Origin: Spongilla lacustris
Lineage: Eukaryota; Porifera; Demospongiae; Spongillida; Spongillidae
NCBI GenBank assembly: GCA_949361645.1
Contig: OX442421.1
Span: forward strand, 6,085,718-6,149,717
Length of the DNA: 64,000 nucleotides
Reading direction: 5' to 3'
A model generated the notes under the pieces. It was not told where the DNA came from and ran no database searches. It was given only the letters and a program-made list of their open reading frames with translations. Each line of letters begins with the position of its first letter. Within the stretch, counting starts at the first letter, position 1. Shown here piece after piece: positions 59,901-64,000 of the stretch. The translations under genes and the position numbers were made by a program.

Positions 59901-62900
59901 CTATGTGATGGTCCACTGGACTATGTGGTGGTTCACTGGACTATGTGATGGTCCACTGGGCTATGTGGTGGTCCACTGGACTATGTGATGGTCCACTGGG
60001 CTATGTGATGGTCCACTGGGCTATGTGATGGTCCACTGGACTATGTGGTGGTTCACTGGACTATGTGATGGTCCACTGGGCTATGTGGTGGTCCACTGGG
60101 CTATGTGGTGGTCCACTGGGCTATGTGATGGTCCACTGGGCTATGTGATGGTCCACTGGGCTATGTGATGGTCCACTGGACTATGTGGTGGTTCACTGGA
60201 CTATGTGATGGTCCACTGGGCTATGTGGTGGTCCACTGGACTATGTGATGGTCCACTGGGCTATGTGATGGTCCACTGGGCTATGTGATGGTCCACTGGA
60301 CTATGTGGTGGTCCACTGGACTATGTGATGGTCCACTGGACTATGTGATGGTCCACTGGGCTATGTGATGGTCCACTGGACTATGTGATGGTCCACTGGG
60401 CTATGTGATGGTCCACTGGACTATGTGGTGGTCCACTGGACTATGTGATGGTCCACTGGACTATGTGGTGGTCCACTGGACTATGTGATGGTCCACTGGG
60501 CTATGTGATGGTCCACTGGGCTATGTGGTGGTCCACTGGACTATGTGGTGGTCCACTGGACTATGTGGTGGTCCACTGGGCTATGTGATGGTCCACTGGA
60601 CTATGTGATGGTCCACTGGGCTATGTGATGGTCCACTGGACTAGCTATGTGATGGTCCACTGGACTATGTGATGGTCCACTGGACTATGTGATGGTCCAC
60701 TGGACTATGTGATGGTCCACTGGACTATGTGGTGGTCCACTAGGCTATGTGATGGTCCACTGGGCTATGTGATGGTCCACTGGGCTATGTGGTGGTCCAC
60801 TGGGCTATGTGATGGTCCACTGGGCTATGTGATGGTCCACTGGGCTATGTGGTGGTCCACTGGACTATGTGATGGTCCACTGGACTATGTGATGGTCCAC
60901 TGGGCTATGTGATGGTCCACTTGGCTATGTGGTGGTCCACTTGGCTATGTGATGGTCCACCACTCTTTACTCTCATTCCCTATGTTCCTCCCTTACCCCT
61001 CCTTCTCCTCCACATCCCACACCATGTCCACTCCATGAACAGGTTTCTGCTGTTCTTATAAAGAACTTCAAACTCTCGCTCCGAGTCAAGTCAAACATCC
61101 CGGGTATGTATGTGGGTGTGGCTCTGTATAGGGGTGACCAGTTCTTTTGTTGGAGTAGAGTATAAACAGTTCTTACAAGATTCTCCCTCGATACCTGCTG
61201 ATGTAAGTGTGCACGTGTGTATGTGTGCATGTGCACTTGTATGTGTGTGTATGTGCATACATATATATGTGTGCATGTGTGTGTTAACCACCACAACCCT
61301 TGTAGTATCACCAGAAGTCTAGTGGCCCCAGTCCCATTGTGCCATGTTTGCTTCATACTCCTGATAAAGGAAAGGCTGGAGCTTCAGATAAAGGTGGGGT
61401 GTAAGGATTAAGGGTTAAAGATGGGCTTTAATGATATTCCAGGTGTAAGGGTTAAAGGTGGGGGTTTTGATGGTATTCAAGGTTAAGGGTTAAAGATGGG
61501 CTTTGATGATGGCAGTGTTTGCTGCTAGGTTATCACTCTTTTGGCTTCCCTCTCGTAGATGGCTCTGCCTCCAAGAAGAGCAAAGGACCTGTACGTTTGT
61601 TTTGGGGGCTTTTAGGGCTCCGGGTTGAATGGACTTCTTTTACCTTCTTACCTTCTTTTGTTCTTCCATTGTCCCCTTTCCACCTAACCATCAGAGAATT
61701 TTGAAACCATTTCTTCAACTGAAACAAAAGATAAGGTAAGATTGTGGGATGCTGTGACTGTGTTGAGGAGACAGCACAGACATGTCACACGGCAATAGTC
61801 ACCTGACATGTAACATGGCACCATTCACCTGACCCCTCCCATCACCATGCCGACAGAACCACCAGTGCGGGCAGCCTGAGCATTAGGGGGGGAGGTGGTG
61901 CTACCCGCGATGCCCCTGGACCTTTGAAGGCCAGCAGTAAGACAATAGTCAGAAAGCTTTCCCACGAGACCGATGGTAGCGACGGTGCACAGAAGAATGG
62001 ACCAATCAGAGCGTCGTCTGTCGAGAATATACACAACCTCACGCAGCAGAGTGTGCCTGCGAAGGGGGCCATGCCTAAGATGGTGGAGTCTGTTGTGAAA
62101 CTGTATTCGATCGACCACACCTGCAAGTACATAGACGTCACCCCGGCAACCACTGTGGCTGAGGTGGTGTCAAAAGGTGTCAAGGAGTTCTTCCCCGATC
62201 GCTTCATCACGTCACCAGCTGACGAGTTTTGCATCTGTATGGTCACGGTGCAGAGCCGGAATGGGCCTATTCGAAACTCTGTGCTACCGAACCACCTGAC
62301 AGACCTGGCAAACTTTATTGGACTGGAGAGCAGGTAATGATGTCAGTGGGAAGGGCTGGAGAGCAGGTAATGATGTCAGTGGGAGGGGCTGGAGAGCAGG
62401 TAATGATGTCAGTGGGAGGGGCATGTTACCCTTTAATGTCCAGGCTTGCATCCTACACACAGGAGTGAGGACCTAAATCCTATAAGTATGTGACTTAATT
62501 TTTCTACACATTGTAATTATCACGTCATCAAATTAATATTTGAATGAATTAAACAGTGGAGATCACAGACTGCATTTTGTTCAGTACATCATAATCAATT
62601 TCATTTATTTTTAAATTATGCAATAGACAATTATGCAACAAGCGACTTTTAAAAATCCTTTTTAGTGTAGTACGTACAGTACGTTTCAATAAACCTAATG
62701 TTGTGGGCAAACACCGTCGTGGTATAACGTTTGAAAATCAATAAATATTAACAATTCCGCACTCGGGAGAAGTGCGAGTTACCGGAATATGTATTCATTA
62801 TGTCCGTATGCACCATGCACTGTAGTCACACTGCTATAGGCTTGTACCCTCAGGGTGATCAACTGCTATAGGCTTGTACCCCTCAGGGTGATCAACTGCT

Positions 62901-64000
62901 ATAGGCTTGTACCCTCAGGGTGATCAACTGCTATAGGCTTGTACCCCTCAGGGTGATCAACTGCTGAATCAGCTGTATCGTTCCTTAGAAAATGCAAAGC
63001 AGATAATGACCTGAGAAGTTATCATTACACACACTATATATATGCTCTGCAAGCATGTCTTCACTATTGCCACCACTAGATATCAAATCACTATCATTGT
63101 CGCGTCTCAATCTACCTGTCTGGTCTATTCATTCCCTTGGAGGCACTTCGCTGTTCCAAAACATGTGACTGGCAAACACATATAATGTACACAAGTTTGG
63201 TTGTTAAGCAGTACAATGTACTTCCAAATCTACAATGTATGTTGAGCATAGTGCAGTACAATTTCAAACCCAAGCCAGCATACGAGGACGTGTTCAAAAG
63301 TTGTCCACGTCACCAATAACCTTTTTAGCCATTCCTTAGATGCCAATTTGATCCACGATCTACAGGGCATTGTTACAGCAATGCTGTTTTGTGCTTGTGT
63401 GTGTCACTTCAATGCATAATTTTATATGCTCTCTGCATTATGGTAATCTCTGCCACTCCCACCAGATACTACCTCAAGGAAAGAGCATTTCATGGTACCC
63501 TGGTGCAGGAGGAGGAAGCTGAGGTGTGTGTTATGATGGGCTGCTGGGCAGATCACTTTTATCTTTCCCAAACACACACCCCCCCCCCCATTGTCATGGC
63601 AATGGCAGGCAATCTTTAAGAACAGCAAGCTGTGGGAGAGTGTACTAAGCTTGTCGCCTAAGCAAGTGGCAGAGGAGTTGACTAGACTTGTAAGGGAATG
63701 TTGGTTGCAGTCTGCTTGAATTCTTGTTATCTTGCATGTGTTGTGTCCCCTTCGCTTCCTCCCCTCCCTTGTCCCTCCACCTCCTACACACCATCACCCC
63801 TCCCTTGACCTCCTTCACTCACTCCCATTTGTCCCCTCCCCACCTACTCACTCCTTACACCTCTGCACAGGACTCAGAGATCTTTATTAGTATTGATGCA
63901 AGTGAGTTCATAGCTGACCTGTGGAGGAATCCCGATCCTGTGTCTAAGCAGAACCTGCAGAGATTTGAAAAGGTAATGTGTAAGAATGTATGTACCTTGT
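45859..64000 (+). CDS. RAPGEF2/6: Rap guanine nucleotide exchange factor, PDZ-GEF type (partial)
   Basis: Activates Rap GTPases at membranes. 28 exons in the window, all phase-consistent (965 residues): 45859-45933, 47330-47400, 47730-47786, 47977-48060, 48748-48820, 50069-50256, 50773-51050, 51552-51586, 52271-52349, 52510-52541, 54193-54297, 54427-54512, 54721-54793, 55254-55403, 55465-55629, 56311-56418, 56614-56685, 57359-57490, 57557-57604, 61043-61103, 61159-61202, 61306-61393, 61559-61590, 61695-61735, 61857-62333, 63466-63523, 63609-63689, 63871-63972. Domains: degenerate cNMP-binding fold (exons 2-5), Ser-rich linker, second cNMP fold (exons 10-14, IVVINNGEEVDKWYMVLNGQ, without the usual cAMP-binding Arg loop), REM (DFLLTYRTFLKSPDPVVEKL), PDZ (GDQILEINGT), RA (YIDVTPATTVAEVV…YYLKERAF), and the start of RasGEF (FIADLWRNPDP…NLQRFEK). 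The 3' end lies outside. Many introns carry tandem arrays. Confidence 0.93.
46464..46860 (+). repeat. G run and CA-rich repeats in PDZ-GEF intron 1
   Basis: A G run of about 27 bp (46465-46491), CA tracts at 46610-46625 and 46758-46860, and GTGATG repeats at 47230-47280. The rest of intron 1 (45934-47329) shows no gene. Confidence 0.8.
48061..48196 (+). repeat. Array of donor-like AGGTGAG units (PDZ-GEF intron 4)
   Basis: Exon 4 ends GGTAGCAG|GTGAGTCCCCC. Five to six degenerate copies of AGTGTCAGGTGAGCCCC follow directly, four of them with a perfect or near-perfect AG|GTGAG donor core. Confidence 0.8.
48520..48600 (+). repeat. (CA)n microsatellite
   Basis: About 40 CA units in PDZ-GEF intron 4, flanked by two copies of TACTTGAGATTACTGGTCA (48504 and 48627), so the microsatellite sits inside a short direct duplication. 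Confidence 0.9.
49660..49990 (+). repeat. 29-bp G-rich minisatellite (PDZ-GEF intron 5)
   Basis: About eleven copies of GGGAGGGGAGGGGGTGGAGG plus AGATGTAGT, just upstream of exon 6. Four-G-tract units could form G-quadruplexes on the coding strand. Confidence 0.9.
50390..50750 (+). repeat. CA-rich imperfect repeats (PDZ-GEF intron 6)
   Basis: Degenerate CATCACATAC/CACACACCAT units filling most of intron 6. Proline/histidine/threonine ORFs here are artefacts. Confidence 0.8.
51165..51445 (+). repeat. 29-bp minisatellite (PDZ-GEF intron 7)
   Basis: About nine copies of CACACATTCACCACCACTCC plus CACCACCCC. Confidence 0.9.
51940..52055 (+). repeat. GT-rich repeat (PDZ-GEF intron 8)
   Basis: GT runs broken by GTGGTG and GATGTG variants; no coding potential. 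Confidence 0.85.
52548..52800 (+). repeat. (CCTCCTCCA)n minisatellite at a donor (PDZ-GEF intron 10)
   Basis: About 28 copies of the 9-bp unit start 7 nt after the donor TTGCCT|GTAAGTGA. Open in several frames (poly-Pro, poly-Ser/Thr, and Glu/Val on the other strand), but no conserved exon overlaps it. Confidence 0.9.
52940..54110 (+). repeat. CA-rich and 19-bp repeats (PDZ-GEF intron 10)
   Basis: CA/ACC repeats at 52940-53290, a 19-bp array GATGTGATGAGGTGAGGTG at about 53640-53730, and CA repeats at 53925-54110. The remaining intron sequence shows no gene. Confidence 0.8.
54520..54690 (+). repeat. Purine-rich 35-40-bp repeat (PDZ-GEF intron 12)
   Basis: About four copies of GTGGGGGGAGGAGAGAGGAG plus GGGACAGGTGGGAT, starting about 15 nt after the donor of exon 12. 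Confidence 0.8.
54820..55080 (+). repeat. (GGTGT)n repeat (PDZ-GEF intron 13)
   Basis: A perfect 5-bp array at about 54828-54908 grading into GTACATGTAGTGTGGTGT units; then a 33-bp duplicate of ACACACCACACATATCTACA at 55110-55200. Confidence 0.85.
55690..56250 (+). repeat. 23-24-bp minisatellite (PDZ-GEF intron 15)
   Basis: About 23 copies of GTGGTGGGAGGATGAGGGAG plus AGGT, with GGGTGAAGGAG variants in a repeating order. It begins about 60 nt after the donor and fills the intron. Confidence 0.92.
56686..56968 (+). repeat. 28-29-bp minisatellite at a donor (PDZ-GEF intron 17)
   Basis: About ten copies of GAGGGTCATGACATGCATAC plus CATCACATT. The first copy begins at the donor itself (ATTGATATG|GTGAGGGTCATG). 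Confidence 0.92.
57145..57320 (+). repeat. 38-bp minisatellite (PDZ-GEF intron 17)
   Basis: Four to five copies of GGATGGTTGCCATGGTAACT plus AATCTCCTGCATGTTGAG. It contains GTTGCCATGGTAAC, an imperfect palindrome resembling an RFX X-box (GTTNCC…RGYAAC). Whether it is functional is unknown. Confidence 0.85.
57605..60960 (+). repeat. 3.35-kb array of a 20-bp unit (PDZ-GEF intron 19)
   Basis: About 165 copies of ATGGTCCACTGGGCTATGTG, starting directly at the exon 19 donor (CGTGAG|GTGTGTGATGG) inside the PDZ domain coding region. Copies vary mainly at GGGCTAT/GGACTAT and GTGATGG/GTGGTGG. A rare 26-bp form with ACTAGCTATG occurs at about 58103, 58350, 58975, 59778 and 60641. Higher-order periodicity of 160 bp is visible at 59241-59720. 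Confidence 0.97.
62317..62421 (+). repeat. 34-35-bp triplicate copying the exon 25 donor
   Basis: The exon end and intron start GGACTGGAGAGCAG|GTAATGATG is followed by two further copies of GGCTGGAGAGCAGGTAATGA plus TGTCAGTGGGAGG, so three potential donors are in tandem. The first keeps the RA-domain frame to exon 26. Confidence 0.93.
62838..62965 (+). repeat. 34-bp tandem repeat (PDZ-GEF intron 25)
   Basis: Four copies of CTATAGGCTTGTACCCTCAG plus GGTGATCAACTG. The rest of the intron (62422-63465) shows no gene. Confidence 0.9.

Noticed and set aside
57150..61000. A satellite or centromeric function for the 20-bp array
   Set aside because: It lies inside a PDZ-GEF intron with intact exons on both sides.

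Overview
The window is nuclear DNA of an early-branching animal. The basis is intron-rich genes with animal and ciliary orthologues (moesin-type ERM, POT1, p190-type GTPase, PDZ-GEF, TRIM, PACRG, RSPH3, ARL6), very short intergenic gaps, and introns packed with mini- and microsatellites. A sponge is my best guess, but that is an inference from overall character and the type of retroelement, not from a marker gene. Thirteen protein-coding genes can be modelled. For all but one the exon lengths sum to a clean reading frame; the TRIM-type gene is one base out of frame. One 200-N assembly gap is present (33471-33670).

Layout. 1-8660 is a transposon graveyard: several decayed, mutually inverted pieces of one non-LTR retroelement family (reverse transcriptase, zinc-knuckle, restriction-like endonuclease), a hairpin element, a MITE-like element and a possible terminal-inverted-repeat element. 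8669-14561 (-) is a p190RhoGAP-like GTPase/FF protein whose model has no RhoGAP domain. 14739-24027 (-) is TRAPPC3, with an 8-kb intron built almost entirely of tandem arrays. 24133-27348 (+) is POT1 with a long N-terminal extension. 27789-31115 (-) is an ezrin/radixin/moesin protein. 31437-32511 (+) is ARL6/BBS3. 32798-35693 (-) is a TRIM-type RING-B-box-FN3-SPRY protein. 35799-37222 (-) is LYRM2. 37339-38331 (+) is PACRG. 38541-40785 (-) is a homeodomain-like plus HMG-box protein. 40931-42220 (+) is an intronless unknown. 42400-44469 (-) is RSPH3. 44533-45489 (+) is intronless RNF41/NRDP1. 45859 to beyond 64000 (+) is a PDZ-GEF (RAPGEF2/6), cut by the window edge inside the RasGEF region.

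The genes do not form a pathway, but three (ARL6, PACRG, RSPH3) are ciliary. Five pairs are divergent with start codons only 63-321 bp apart, implying shared promoters. Palindromic NRF1-like sites (GCGCATGCGC) lie at or near four of the start regions.

The most unusual structure is the relationship between tandem repeats and splice sites. At about eleven introns a repeat array begins at, or within about 15 nt of, the 5' splice site. In several the repeat unit itself contains a copy of the exon end plus the donor, giving strings of decoy donors. Other notable points are a U12-type AT-AC intron in RSPH3, two GC-AG introns, an in-frame 8-residue expansion of a retroelement zinc-knuckle, and a one-base frame break in the TRIM SPRY domain.
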